NCBI GenBank assembly: GCA_937897985.1
Contig: CALCBD010000018.1
Coordinates: 124,001-188,000, forward strand
DNA from: an uncultured Paludibacter sp.
GTDB lineage: Bacteria; Bacteroidota; Bacteroidia; Bacteroidales; Paludibacteraceae
DNA: 64,000 nt
Direction: 5' to 3'
The notes under the pieces: model-generated
Seen by the model: the letters and a program-made list of their open reading frames with translations, nothing else
Database searches by the model: none
Told to the model about the DNA's origin: nothing
Position numbers and translations under genes: made by a program
Shown: positions 18,122-26,740 of the stretch, piece by piece
Layout of the letters: every line of letters begins with the position of its first letter
How positions within the stretch are numbered: the first letter of the stretch is position 1

Positions 18122-20317
18122 TTAACGAATGAACAACATTTCTCTGTATTTAGGAAGTGCCCACATTTCGTCGTCCACTATTAACTCAAGTTTGTCAACG
18201 TTATAGCGAATGATATCGAAATACGGTAAAACATTATCATGATAAGCTATTGCTTTTTCATATTCGTGTTCAATCTTATTCGATTGACGACGTGTATCAA
18301 CCATGTCATCCACAGCATTCTTAATAGCAGCTATTCTTTCACCGATTTCGACAATGAGCTGGCTGTTCAATTTATTCAGACTGTCGGCTTTTTCGGCTGG
18401 GAACGCAGCTTTGATTTTTGATACATTGTCGAGCAACAGGTTTTGATAACGCGTACAAACCGGAATAATGTGGTTGTTTACAAGATCTCCTAATACACGG
18501 GCTTCAATCTGAATCCATTTGGTATATGTTTCCCATTTCACTTCGTTACGGGCATGTAATTCAGTTTCAGTTAAAACTCCTGTTTCAGTAAACAATTTAA
18601 CACTTTCTTTCGAAGTGAAAGCTTTGTAAATTTCCGGAACGCTTGTTTCGCAGTCCAATCCACGTTTAGCGGCTTCTGCTTTCCATTCGTCGCTATAACC
18701 GTTTCCATCAAAACGAATTGGTTTCGATTCTTTGATGTACTTTTTAATGACCTCGAAAATGGCGCTTTGTAATGTGGCACCCGAAGCAATTTTTGCATCA
18801 ACATCAGCTTTGAATTCTTTTAACTGAGCTGCTACTGCAGTATTCAGTGTGGCCATTGCTGATGAACAGTTAGCCGAAGAACCAACAGCACGGAATTCAA
18901 ATCTGTTTCCTGTAAATGCAAAAGGTGAAGTACGGTTACGATCTGTATTATCAAGCAAAACTTCAGGAATGTGAGCAATTCCTAAACTAAGTCCTTTTTT
19001 ACCATCCATAATGATTGCTTCGTCGCTGGTACTGTTTTCGAGTTTGTCCAGAACTGCTGAAATCTGGGTTCCGAGGAAAGCGGAAACAATGGCAGGAGGA
19101 GCTTCGTTAGCACCTAAGCGGTGAGCATTCTGTGCAGTCATGATTGATGCTTTCAACAAGGCATTGTTTTTATGTACTGCTTTCAGAATATTTACCAGAA
19201 TAGTTACGAAAAGAAGATTTTCTTCAGGAGTTTTACCCGGAGTTAATAAACCTACACCGGTATCGGTTCCAAGCGACCAGTTGTTGTGTTTTCCCGAACC
19301 ATTGATGCCGGCAAAGGGTTTTTCGTGAAGTAAAACGCGGAATCCGTGACGACGGGCAACACGTTTCATGATGGACATTACCAGTAGGTTCTGATCAACA
19401 GCAAGGTTACACTCTCCGAAAATAGGAGCAAGCTCAAATTGGTTTGGTGCAACTTCATTGTGACGTGTTTTCAATGGAATACCGAATTTATATGCTTCAA
19501 ACTCAAGGTCTTTCATGTAAGCGGCTACACGTGTCGGAACTGATCCGAAATAATGATCTTCCATTTGTTGGTTTTTCGCCGATTCATGTCCGAGCAAAGT
19601 ACGACCGGTCAGCATCAAATCCGGACGGGTAGCATAAAGTGCTTCGTCCACCAAAAAATATTCCTGTTCCCATCCTAAATAGGCAAAAACTTTTTTTACA
19701 TTCGGATCAAACATTTGACATACAGCAGTTGCAGCTTTATCCACAGCGCTTAACGATTTCAAAAGAGGTGCTTTCAGGTCGAGTGCTTCACCTGTATATG
19801 AAATGAAAATAGTCGGAATACAAAGTGTGTCATCAACAACAAAAGCAGGCGACGATGGATCCCAGGCTGTATAACCGCGGGCTTCGAAAGTGCTTCTTAT
19901 TCCACCGCTCGGGAACGAAGATGCATCAGGTTCCTGTTGTGCGAGAAGTTTTCCGGAGAATTCCTCGATGATTGCTTCACCCGGCGCACCAGCGTAATCG
20001 ATGAATGAGTCGTGTTTTTCTGCTGTTCCGTCAGTTAATGGTTGAAACCAGTGAGTGTAGTGTGTTGCACCTAATTCCATTGCCCACATTTTCATGCCGG
20101 TTGCAACATCATCAGCTATGTTTCTGTCCAGAGTCATTCCCTTTTCAATGGCATTGCTGAGCGATTTCATGATGTCCTTCGATAAATATTTGGCCATCAC
20201 GGATTTAGTAAATACATATTTACCATAGTAATCAGAGGTAAACTTTGATGGTGCAGTTACACATAAAGCTTTTTTCTTGAAAGCTTCTTCTACAGCTTTG
20301 AATCTTAACGTTGACAT
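18122..20317 (-). CDS. glnN: Glutamine synthetase type III
   Basis: The 731-residue length and the segments AYLGWEQEYFLVDEALYATRPD, ETRHNEVAPNQFELAPIFGE-like region and LHEKPFAGINGSGKHNNWSL identify GSIII, the large hexameric form typical of Bacteroidetes. It condenses ammonium with glutamate using ATP in the cytoplasm. The AANEAPP-type loop (ANEAPPAIVSAFLG) and RNRTSPFAFTGNRFEFRAVGSSAN complete the active site. GSIII lacks the adenylylation tyrosine motif of GSI, so control is probably transcriptional or through PII-type proteins. It has its own promoter (20398-20428) and terminator, directly next to gltB and the glnK-amt genes. Confidence 0.96.
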   Translation of the reverse strand: MSTLRFKAVEEAFKKKALCVTAPSKFTSDYYGKYVFTKSVMAKYLSKDIMKSLSNAIEKGMTLDRNIADDVATGMKMWAMELGATHYTHWFQPLTDGTAEKHDSFIDYAGAPGEAIIEEFSGKLLAQQEPDASSFPSGGIRSTFEARGYTAWDPSSPAFVVDDTLCIPTIFISYTGEALDLKAPLLKSLSAVDKAATAVCQMFDPNVKKVFAYLGWEQEYFLVDEALYATRPDLMLTGRTLLGHESAKNQQMEDHYFGSVPTRVAAYMKDLEFEAYKFGIPLKTRHNEVAPNQFELAPIFGECNLAVDQNLLVMSIMKRVARRHGFRVLLHEKPFAGINGSGKHNNWSLGTDTGVGLLTPGKTPEENLLFVTILVNILKAVHKNNALLKASIMTAQNAHRLGANEAPPAIVSAFLGTQISAVLDKLENSTSDEAIIMDGKKGLSLGIAHIPEVLLDNTDRNRTSPFAFTGNRFEFRAVGSSANCSSAMATLNTAVAAQLKEFKADVDAKIASGATLQSAIFEVIKKYIKESKPIRFDGNGYSDEWKAEAAKRGLDCETSVPEIYKAFTSKESVKLFTETGVLTETELHARNEVKWETYTKWIQIEARVLGDLVNNHIIPVCTRYQNLLLDNVSKIKAAFPAEKADSLNKLNSQLIVEIGERIAAIKNAVDDMVDTRRQSNKIEHEYEKAIAYHDNVLPYFDIIRYNVDKLELIVDDEMWALPKYREMLFIR

Positions 20318-20397
20318 AATTGTTGAATTGTTAGTTGTGTTATTTTAATTTATTTTCTTTTTTATACTTTTTCTTACTTTGTGTTTCTAATTCTTTG

Positions 20398-20428
20398 CAA
20401 AAATAATAAAAATGTAAGTTTTTCGCAA
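20398..20428 (-). promoter_or_regulatory. Promoter of glnN
   Basis: On the minus strand TATTTTTG (20405-20398) fits TAnnTTTG, with TTG (20428-20426) 20 bases upstream. The start codon is about 80 bases downstream. It lies between the amt-1 terminator and glnN, so glnN is an independent transcript. Confidence 0.5.
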
Positions 20429-20597
20429 TTTAATTACTTATATTTCATCTGTATTTTATGTGATGTTATAAAATAACACAATTAACACATAAAATGTTTT
20501 AAATAGAAATTATAAATCGCAATATAATATCAAATTGATTGTTTTCGTTCATTTTGAGCCGGTATTTTCTACCGTTTTTATATTGATTTTGAAAAAT

Positions 20598-20630
20598 GGA
20601 CAGACTATTTCATCCCGAAGTAGTCTGCCC
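20598..20630 (-). terminator. Terminator-like hairpin after amt-1, paralogous to the one after amt-3
   Basis: GGACAGACTATTTC (20598-20611) pairs with GAAGTAGTCTGCCC (20617-20630) over a 5-base loop. The minus-strand tail is ATTTTTC. The flank ACAATAAAACTAAAAAAC (20634-20651) is also conserved at 24945-24962. It sits 227 bases past the amt-1 stop and upstream of the glnN promoter. Confidence 0.65.
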
Positions 20631-20856
20631 GAAACAATAAAACTAAAAAACTCACGATAAATAAACTTATCATCTACCTCCGTGAATATCTTGAATATGA
20701 TGAACAGAATATTATTGTTTTTTTTCAATTGTTCGCGATTCCCTGAAAATGGCGCTGCACATGCGTGATTGTGAACTGTTTACCCAATAATTTTACCGTT
20801 GAATTGAAAATTGGTAAAAAAAGCAAACGTGTTTCAGTCTGAAGGAAAAATTCCTG

Positions 20857-22266
20857 TCAGTCGAAATTGGTATACGCTGTTTCGCCATATATCGTTTCGT
20901 CGAGTCCACGTGCTTCGTGACTGTCAAATGCCCTGACGCCTAATATTTTATCAGTCAATTTATACAATATGTAAGTACCGGTTGCCGAAAAAAGTACAGT
21001 AACCCCGACTGCCAGTAATTGTATCCATAACTGGTGAAAGTTACCGAATATCGCTCCGCTGTATTTTGACTGAATCAGGGGTGAGGCAAAAACTCCTGTC
21101 AGTATTACTCCGAGTATACCTCCGATACCATGAACTCCGAATGCATCAAGTGAATCGTCGTAACCGAGTTTGGGTTTCAGGTATGCAACCATCATAAAGC
21201 AGACCACCGAAGCGAGTATACCTGTTAATAATGAACTTTCCACACTCACAAAGCCGGCTGCTCCCGTGATTGTTGCCAATCCTGCAATGGCTCCTGTACT
21301 GGTACCTACAACGGTTGGACGTTTATCAATTACCCATTCGAGCAAAGCCCATGTTAAAGCAGCAGCTGCAGCCGAAATGTGTGTAACCAGAATGGCGCTT
21401 CCGGCCAGTCCGTTAGCTGCCAGTCCGCTGCCTCCGTTAAATCCGAACCAGCCCACCCAAAGCATTCCGGTTCCGATAGCCACATAGGTAATGTCGTGTG
21501 GTGGAAGTGCGTGTCCTTTATAGTCGCGGCGTTTACCAAGTAAAACCGCCATTACAATTGCAGCTATACCTGCACTAATATGTACAACGATGCCACCTGC
21601 AAAGTCCAATACTCCGAGCTTGTATAGCCAGCCATCCGAAGACCAAATCCAATGTGCCACAGGATTGTAAATTATAACTGACCAAAGAACAGAGAATAAA
21701 AGAAATCCTTTAAAATTAATTCTTTCGGCAAAGGCACCAATGATCAGTGCCGGTGTTATTACGGCAAACATCCCCTGATACAGCACGAAAACGACGTGTG
21801 GAATTGTTCCGGTTTGTTCGCCGTTAATGCCTGTTTGTGAATGTGATATAAAATACGGACTCAGGTCGTTGATTGAAATATTGCGGAGCATGGCCCAATC
21901 GAAGCCGCCGATAAATGGCTTTAGAAAATCTATTGAATTGGTTCCGAAAGCGTTGCTGTATCCGATGATGATCCATTCCACGCTGATAACAGCTACAAGT
22001 ATGAATATCTGCATAAATACGCTCAAAACATTTTTACGACGAACCAATCCGCCATAAAACAATGCCAGTCCGGGTATTGACATAAACAGCACCAGTGCTG
22101 TCGACATAATTACCCAGGCAGTATCGCCGGTATTGACTTCAGGTTGTTTTGCAGCATTGATCTGCGCTGATAAATTTGTACTGAATGAGGCAATGATCGC
22201 TATTATTGCCATTAACTTCTTTGACATTTTAAAAACTGTTTTTGTAGGGCTGATTGAACTTTTCAT
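20857..22266 (-). CDS. amt: Ammonium transporter, Amt/MEP/Rh family (first of three)
   Basis: The 469-residue inner-membrane channel has a cleavable signal-like N-terminus (residues about 14-35) followed by 11 hydrophobic segments. Family signatures visible are DTAWVIMSTALVLFMSIPGL, PVAHWIWSSDGW, DFAGGIVVHISAGIAA with the first pore histidine, and DAFGVHGIGGILG with the second. It starts 5 bases after the glnK-1 stop, so the two are translationally close and the PII protein probably gates it. An internal ATG (22227) could also serve as the start. Sequence is close to amt-2, which implies tandem duplication of the pair. Confidence 0.94.
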   Translation of the reverse strand: MKSSISPTKTVFKMSKKLMAIIAIIASFSTNLSAQINAAKQPEVNTGDTAWVIMSTALVLFMSIPGLALFYGGLVRRKNVLSVFMQIFILVAVISVEWIIIGYSNAFGTNSIDFLKPFIGGFDWAMLRNISINDLSPYFISHSQTGINGEQTGTIPHVVFVLYQGMFAVITPALIIGAFAERINFKGFLLFSVLWSVIIYNPVAHWIWSSDGWLYKLGVLDFAGGIVVHISAGIAAIVMAVLLGKRRDYKGHALPPHDITYVAIGTGMLWVGWFGFNGGSGLAANGLAGSAILVTHISAAAAALTWALLEWVIDKRPTVVGTSTGAIAGLATITGAAGFVSVESSLLTGILASVVCFMMVAYLKPKLGYDDSLDAFGVHGIGGILGVILTGVFASPLIQSKYSGAIFGNFHQLWIQLLAVGVTVLFSATGTYILYKLTDKILGVRAFDSHEARGLDETIYGETAYTNFD

Positions 22267-22271
22267 TTTTT

Positions 22272-22619
22272 TTACTCTTTGTTGTAAAGAGCGCCGGGGC
22301 CTCTTTCGCGGTTGCGAATACGATAGGTTTCTTCAATGTCATAGACAAAAATTTTCCCATCACCGGTCTCTCCGGTCCATGCTGAGTTCAAAATAGCATT
22401 AACAGTTTTTTCGAGGTTTACGTCCCTCACAACTATGGAAATCATCCTGCGCTGGATGTATCCCGATTTGAAAACCTGTCCCCTGACAATTTGTTCTTCT
22501 GTCGATTTCCCGAGACCTGTTATGTCCCAGTACGAAAACCAGTCAATGTCAGCATCGTACAATGCTTCTTTTACTTCCTCAAATTTAGATTTGCGGATGA
22601 TTGCCTCGATTTTTTTCAC
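22272..22619 (-). CDS. glnK: PII-family nitrogen regulatory protein (first of three)
   Basis: The 115-residue PII fold begins MKKIEAIIRKSKFEEVKEAL and has the B-loop TGETGDGKIFVYDIEE that binds ATP. The T-loop is unusual: at the place of E. coli Tyr51 it has Phe (RGQVFKSGY), and the Gln39 that contacts Mg-ATP-2-oxoglutarate is replaced by Ser (GLGKSTEE). Uridylylation is therefore not expected, and effector binding may differ. The pairing with amt argues for control of ammonium uptake. A promoter lies about 120 bases upstream. Confidence 0.93.
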   Translation of the reverse strand: MKKIEAIIRKSKFEEVKEALYDADIDWFSYWDITGLGKSTEEQIVRGQVFKSGYIQRRMISIVVRDVNLEKTVNAILNSAWTGETGDGKIFVYDIEETYRIRNRERGPGALYNKE

Positions 22620-22739
22620 TGCTTTTTGTTTTATTGTTTTTGAAAATATAAAATATATTGAACTTAAATTATTGTCAAAAAACTAATATATTTTTCTGAT
22701 TTGTGTCAAAATGAGTATAAAATAATCATTTAAGCGACA

Positions 22740-22769
22740 CAAAAGTACAATAAAACCGGAAAACACAAA
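22740..22769 (-). promoter_or_regulatory. Promoter of glnK-1/amt-1
   Basis: On the minus strand TACTTTTG (22747-22740) is a perfect -7 element, with TTTG (22769-22766) 18 bases upstream. The predicted leader to the glnK start at 22619 is about 115 bases, the same as for glnK-2. Confidence 0.6.
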
Positions 22770-22884
22770 AACAAATTGACACTTTTTATGAAATTATGAT
22801 ATAAAAATGAAATTAAACAGATTAAAAACTACAAATTAATTTATTTAATATGTATTATATGAATCATAATTGCAAAACAGGAAA

Positions 22885-22906
22885 AACTGACAAATTTTTC
22901 ACAGTT
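22885..22906 (-). terminator. Weak terminator-like hairpin after amt-2
   Basis: AACTG (22885-22889) pairs with CAGTT (22902-22906), with a short inner AAA/TTT match; the minus strand continues with TTTCC. It begins 7 bases past the amt-2 stop codon. The stem is short, so confidence is low. Confidence 0.35.
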
Positions 22907-22912
22907 ATGGTT

Positions 22913-24274
22913 TTAGTCAAAGTTGGTATAAGCAGTTTCTCCGTGTTGTGTTTCGTCGAGCCCTATACCTTCTTCAATCGGGGTTACTCTTACTCCAATG
23001 AGTTTATCTGTTAGTTTAAAGAGGATGAATGTTCCGATTCCGGAGAATAAAATGGTTGAAACTGTTGCAATTGCCTGAATCTTAAGTTGATCAAAATTAC
23101 CGTAAATCATTCCTTTATATGCCGGTTGAATAAACGGAGAAGCCAGGATGCCTGTGAAAATGGCACCGATGATACCGCCGATTCCGTGAACCCCAAAAGC
23201 ATCCAGTGAATCATCATAGCCAAGTTTTGGTTTTACCCAGGCGACCATAAAGAAGCAAACCAGTGAAACAATTAATCCGATGACCAGTGCTCCGCCCACA
23301 CCTACAAATCCTGCCGCCGGAGTGATGGCAACCAGCCCTGCTACTGCGCCTGTACTGATACCGACTACGGTGGCCCGTTTATCGATCAGCCATTCAAGTG
23401 CGGCCCAGGTGAGTGCTGCGGCTGCGGCTGCTATGTGTGTTACCATAAGTGCATTTGCGGCCAGACCGTCGGCAGCAAGTCCGCTTCCTGCGTTGAATCC
23501 GAACCAGCCCACCCATAGCATGGCAGCTCCGATGACTACATAAGTGATGTTGTGTGGAGGTAAGGCGTGGTTTTTATAGTCGCGTCGTTTGCCCAGCATT
23601 ACAGCTGTTACGATAGCAGCAATACCTGCGTTGATGTGTACTACTGTTCCGCCTGCAAAATCAAGCGCACCAAGTTTGAATAACCAGCCATCGCCCGACC
23701 ATACCCAGTGTGCTATCGGATTGTAGATAAAAATTGACCAAAGCAGTGAGAATACTACAAAACCACTGAATTTAATACGTTCGGCAAAAGCTCCGATAAT
23801 CAGTGCAGGTGTAATCACTGCAAACATACACTGAAACATAATGAACAGAATATGTGGGATTGTGCCGATTGTGCTTCCATCGGCTGTGGGTTGTGAGTGC
23901 GAAATGAAATAAGGGCTTAAATCATTTAAGCTGATTCCGTTCAGAAATGCCCAGTCGAAACCTCCGAAATAAGGTTTTAACCATTCGATTGAGCTTGAGC
24001 CGAATGCGTTGCTGTATCCTATGACCACCCACTCAATACTGATGATGCCTACAAGTACGAATACCTGCATAAACACACTTAATACATTTTTTCTGCGTAC
24101 CAATCCGCCGTAAAATAATGAAAGTCCCGGAATTGACATAAATAATACCAGAGCAACAGCTACTATCATCCAGGCTGTATCGCCTGCACTAACTACCGGA
24201 GTTACGGCGGTTTGTGCACTTGCGCTGCTTATGCCTGCTGCCATTACCAATAAGGATAAAATATATTTTTTCAT
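22913..24274 (-). CDS. amt: Ammonium transporter, Amt/MEP/Rh family (second of three)
   Basis: The 453-residue protein starts with a signal-like sequence (MKKYILSLLVMAAGISSASA) and then the Amt core, very similar to amt-1: DTAWMIVAVALVLFMSIPGLS, AHWVWSGDGWLFKLGALDFAGGTVVHINAG and DAFGVHGIGGIIG, with both pore histidines. The C-terminal tail (GIGLDETQHGETAYTNFD) is conserved between amt-1 and amt-2; Amt C-termini relay PII control. It is 32 bases downstream of glnK-2. The near identity with amt-1 suggests a recent duplication of the whole pair. Confidence 0.94.
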   Translation of the reverse strand: MKKYILSLLVMAAGISSASAQTAVTPVVSAGDTAWMIVAVALVLFMSIPGLSLFYGGLVRRKNVLSVFMQVFVLVGIISIEWVVIGYSNAFGSSSIEWLKPYFGGFDWAFLNGISLNDLSPYFISHSQPTADGSTIGTIPHILFIMFQCMFAVITPALIIGAFAERIKFSGFVVFSLLWSIFIYNPIAHWVWSGDGWLFKLGALDFAGGTVVHINAGIAAIVTAVMLGKRRDYKNHALPPHNITYVVIGAAMLWVGWFGFNAGSGLAADGLAANALMVTHIAAAAAALTWAALEWLIDKRATVVGISTGAVAGLVAITPAAGFVGVGGALVIGLIVSLVCFFMVAWVKPKLGYDDSLDAFGVHGIGGIIGAIFTGILASPFIQPAYKGMIYGNFDQLKIQAIATVSTILFSGIGTFILFKLTDKLIGVRVTPIEEGIGLDETQHGETAYTNFD

Positions 24275-24306
24275 GTTTTTTCGTTTTTTTTGTTTATTAA
24301 AAGTTG

Positions 24307-24654
24307 TTATTCGACATTGTAAAGAGCACCCGGCCCTTTTTCCCTGGTTCTGATTCGGTATGTTTCTTCAATATCATATACAAATATTTTTCCGTCGCCG
24401 GTTTCGCCTGTCCAGGCTGAATTCAGAATTGCATTTACTGTTTTTTCAAGATTTATGTCTCTGATAACAATTGAAATCATCCGGCGCTGGATGTAGCCCG
24501 ATTTAAACACCTGCCCACGAACTACCTGTTCTTCGGTGGATTTACCCAGACCGGTTATGTCCCAATAGGAAAACCAATCAATGTCAGCATCGTACAATGC
24601 CTGTTTTACATCTTCGAATTTTGATTTTCGAATTACTGCTTCAATTTTTTTCAT
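24307..24654 (-). CDS. glnK: PII-family nitrogen regulatory protein (second of three)
   Basis: The 115-residue protein differs from glnK-1 at only a few positions. It keeps the same altered T-loop (RGQVFKSGYIQRR, Phe for Tyr51) and Ser at position 39, with the B-loop TGETGDGKIFV. Duplication with its amt partner is the simplest explanation. Keeping two near-identical PII proteins raises the chance of mixed trimers, which is inference. It has the best promoter of the locus (24773-24803). Confidence 0.93.
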   Translation of the reverse strand: MKKIEAVIRKSKFEDVKQALYDADIDWFSYWDITGLGKSTEEQVVRGQVFKSGYIQRRMISIVIRDINLEKTVNAILNSAWTGETGDGKIFVYDIEETYRIRTREKGPGALYNVE

Positions 24655-24772
24655 TATTTTACTTGTTGTGTTTTTATATAGATAAAATGAAAGTCAAATA
24701 TGTTTATAAGAAATAAAAAGATTTGATATAATGTAAAAAGCTATCAAAAAGATAATTTAATGTTTTCGCGTG

Positions 24773-24803
24773 CAAAAGTACAAATATATTTTTATACCAC
24801 AAA
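24773..24803 (-). promoter_or_regulatory. Promoter of glnK-2/amt-2
   Basis: On the minus strand TTTG (24803-24800), a 19-base spacer and TACTTTTG (24780-24773) match the Bacteroidetes consensus exactly. The leader to the start codon at 24654 is about 110 bases. Confidence 0.7.
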
Positions 24804-24910
24804 ATAAAAATGTCGTTTTTAGTAAATAAAAACGAGACAAAAGATTGTAAAAGTGAAAATAATATATCAAAATATAATTAAATATTTAAAAATACTTTCA
24901 AAAAGAAAAT

Positions 24911-24942
24911 AGACAAACCATTTCTCACGAAGTAGTTTGCCT
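24911..24942 (-). terminator. Terminator-like hairpin after amt-3
   Basis: AGACAAACCATTTC (24911-24924) pairs with GAAGTAGTTTGCCT (24929-24942) over a 4-base loop; the minus-strand tail is ATTTTCTTTTT. Compared with the amt-1 hairpin, a G-C pair has become A-U with the fold retained. It lies about 125 bases past the amt-3 stop. Confidence 0.65.
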
Positions 24943-25066
24943 GTACAATAAAACTAAAAAACACACGATTTTATAAATTAATCTTTTAAATTCCTGAAAT
25001 TATCCGTACTTACTCAGTTTCCGGATCATTTCAGGATTTTAACAGTTGGCTTCTTATATTAATTGT

Positions 25067-26290
25067 TTAATTATAGGCTTTTTCGCCATGTTCGTAATAG
25101 TCAAGACCATTTTCTTCTTCTTTTTTGGTGACACGTAAACCAATACTGTGTTTCAGAATAAAGAAGAGAACCAATCCGCAACCAATTGCCCATGCCGCTA
25201 CTGCTGCAACTCCGATAAGCTGAGTTACCAGCAGACTGGTACCACCGCCATAAAATAATCCGGTTATTCCGTTGTCTTTGGCAAATAAACCTACCATTAA
25301 TGTACCAAACAAACCATTGATTGCATGTACTGATATGGCACCTACAGGATCGTCAATCTTAACAATATTGTCAAAAAATTCTACTGAAAGTACAACTAAA
25401 ATACCTGACATTAAGCCGATTAATATTGCTCCGCCGGGAGTCACTGTATCGCAACCGGCTGTGATGGCTACCAATCCGGCAAGTACACCGTTCAAAGTCA
25501 TGCTCAAACCCGGTTTGCCGTATTTAATCCATGTGAAAGCAAGTGTTGCAATTCCACCGGCTGCGGCTGCAGCATTAGTGTTGACGAATATATTAGCTAC
25601 AAGCGTGGGGTTTGACATGCTTAAAGTCGAACCGGGATTAAATCCAAACCATCCGAGCCACAACAGAAATACTCCGAGGGTACCTATTAAGATGTTGTGT
25701 CCGGGTATTGCGTTTGCCTTACCGTCTTTTTTGTATTTGCCTATACGCGGGCCCAAAACTGCTGCGCCCACCAATGCAAGCCAACCACCTACCGAATGTA
25801 CCACTGTTGAACCGGCAAAATCATGAAATCCCATTTGAGCCAACCAGCCGCCTCCCCAGATCCAGTGTCCGGATACAGGATAAATCACAACTGAAATGAT
25901 TGCGCTGTAAACAAGGTATGAGCTGAATTTTGTCCGTTCGGCCATTGCACCTGAAACGATAGTGGCTGCAGTTGCGGCAAAAACCAGCTGAAAAAAGAAA
26001 AATGCCATATTCGGAATGCCCGCAGGTGCATGGTTTACTTCCGAAAATGGTTCAAAAGCACCAATGATTCCATTTCCTGTTCCGAACATTAAGCCGTATC
26101 CAACCAGCCAAAATACGATAGTTCCGATACAGAAATCCATCAGGTTTTTGAATAATATGTTGGTTGTGTTTTTCGATCGTGTAAAGCCTGCTTCGACCAA
26201 AGCAAATCCGGCTTGCATGAAAAATACCAGTGCTCCTGTAATCAGGATCCAAAAGGTGTCTATGCTTGTAGCTAATGTTGTTGTATCCAT
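25067..26290 (-). CDS. amt: Ammonium transporter, Amt/MEP/Rh family (third, divergent subfamily)
   Basis: This 407-residue Amt lacks the cleavable N-terminus of the other two and starts directly with TTLATSIDTFWILITGALVFFMQAGFALVEAG. It carries VEAGFTRSKNTTNILFKNLMDFC, GHWIWGGGWL, DFAGSTVVHSVGG (first pore histidine) and GAISVHAINGLFG (second). It therefore belongs to a different Amt branch, close to AmtB/Amt1 forms with the FxLVEAG motif, and was not made by the local duplication. It follows glnK-3 by 27 bases. Confidence 0.94.
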   Translation of the reverse strand: MDTTTLATSIDTFWILITGALVFFMQAGFALVEAGFTRSKNTTNILFKNLMDFCIGTIVFWLVGYGLMFGTGNGIIGAFEPFSEVNHAPAGIPNMAFFFFQLVFAATAATIVSGAMAERTKFSSYLVYSAIISVVIYPVSGHWIWGGGWLAQMGFHDFAGSTVVHSVGGWLALVGAAVLGPRIGKYKKDGKANAIPGHNILIGTLGVFLLWLGWFGFNPGSTLSMSNPTLVANIFVNTNAAAAAGGIATLAFTWIKYGKPGLSMTLNGVLAGLVAITAGCDTVTPGGAILIGLMSGILVVLSVEFFDNIVKIDDPVGAISVHAINGLFGTLMVGLFAKDNGITGLFYGGGTSLLVTQLIGVAAVAAWAIGCGLVLFFILKHSIGLRVTKKEEENGLDYYEHGEKAYN

Positions 26291-26317
26291 AATTTTTAAT
26301 TTTTAGATGTAAACGTT

Positions 26318-26665
26318 TTATTCTTTGATATAAAGTGATTCCGGTCCTTTTTCTCCGGTTCTGATGCGAACTGATTCGTCGATGGTGGATATAAAAATTT
26401 TACCATCACCCATTTCGCCTGTTCGGGCTGCTTTTACAATTGCCTGTGTAGCAGCATCTACAAATTTGTCGCGACATACAAATGATATGGTTCGTCTTTC
26501 GATTAAGCGTGTTTCATAAACCACGGCTCTGTATACAGCACCTGATTTTTCGTTTCCGACACCGGTTACATCCCAGTAGGTAAAGAAATCAATACCGACT
26601 TCGTGAAGTGCTTCTGTCACCTCATCGAATTGCGATTTCCTGATGATTGCTTCTATCTTTTTCAT
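26318..26665 (-). CDS. glnK: PII-family nitrogen regulatory protein (third, divergent)
   Basis: The 115-residue protein keeps the PII fold and B-loop TGEMGDGKIFISTIDESVRIRTGEKG. Its T-loop has a tyrosine at the Tyr51 position (YRAVVYETRLIERR) but Glu in place of Gln39 (GVGNEKS). It differs clearly from glnK-1 and glnK-2, matching the divergence of its amt partner. It is 73 bases downstream of the porin-like gene, with a small hairpin in the gap, so a three-gene unit porin-glnK-amt is likely. Confidence 0.92.
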   Translation of the reverse strand: MKKIEAIIRKSQFDEVTEALHEVGIDFFTYWDVTGVGNEKSGAVYRAVVYETRLIERRTISFVCRDKFVDAATQAIVKAARTGEMGDGKIFISTIDESVRIRTGEKGPESLYIKE

Positions 26666-26712
26666 ATTTTTTGTTTCTTTTATGTGAGTTATGTTTGAAA
26701 TTGAATTGTTTA

Positions 26713-26740
26713 AACCGGCAGGTTTTCGTTTGCTCCGGTT
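26713..26740 (-). promoter_or_regulatory. Small hairpin between the porin-like gene and glnK-3
   Basis: AACCGG (26713-26718) and CCGGTT (26735-26740) form a 6-base GC-rich stem that overlaps the porin stop codon. No T-run longer than three follows. It may damp expression between the first gene and the rest. Confidence 0.35.

Larger units (their letters stand above)
20318..20856. other. Region between glnN and amt-1
   Basis: It contains the glnN promoter (20398-20428), a small stem CGGTA/TACCG (20560-20574) and the conserved amt-1 terminator hairpin (20598-20630). No gene is seen. Confidence 0.6.
24655..25066. other. Region between glnK-2 and amt-3
   Basis: It contains the glnK-2 promoter, a 9-base stem TCGTTTTTA/TAAAAACGA (24813-24835) whose left arm starts just upstream of the -33 element, and the conserved amt-3 terminator hairpin (24911-24942). 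No gene is seen. Confidence 0.6.

Noticed and set aside
20598..24942. Riboswitch or leader RNA for glnN and glnK-2
   Set aside because: The hairpins lie upstream of the predicted promoters of glnN and glnK-2, so they would not be in those transcripts; terminators of amt-1 and amt-3 fit better.
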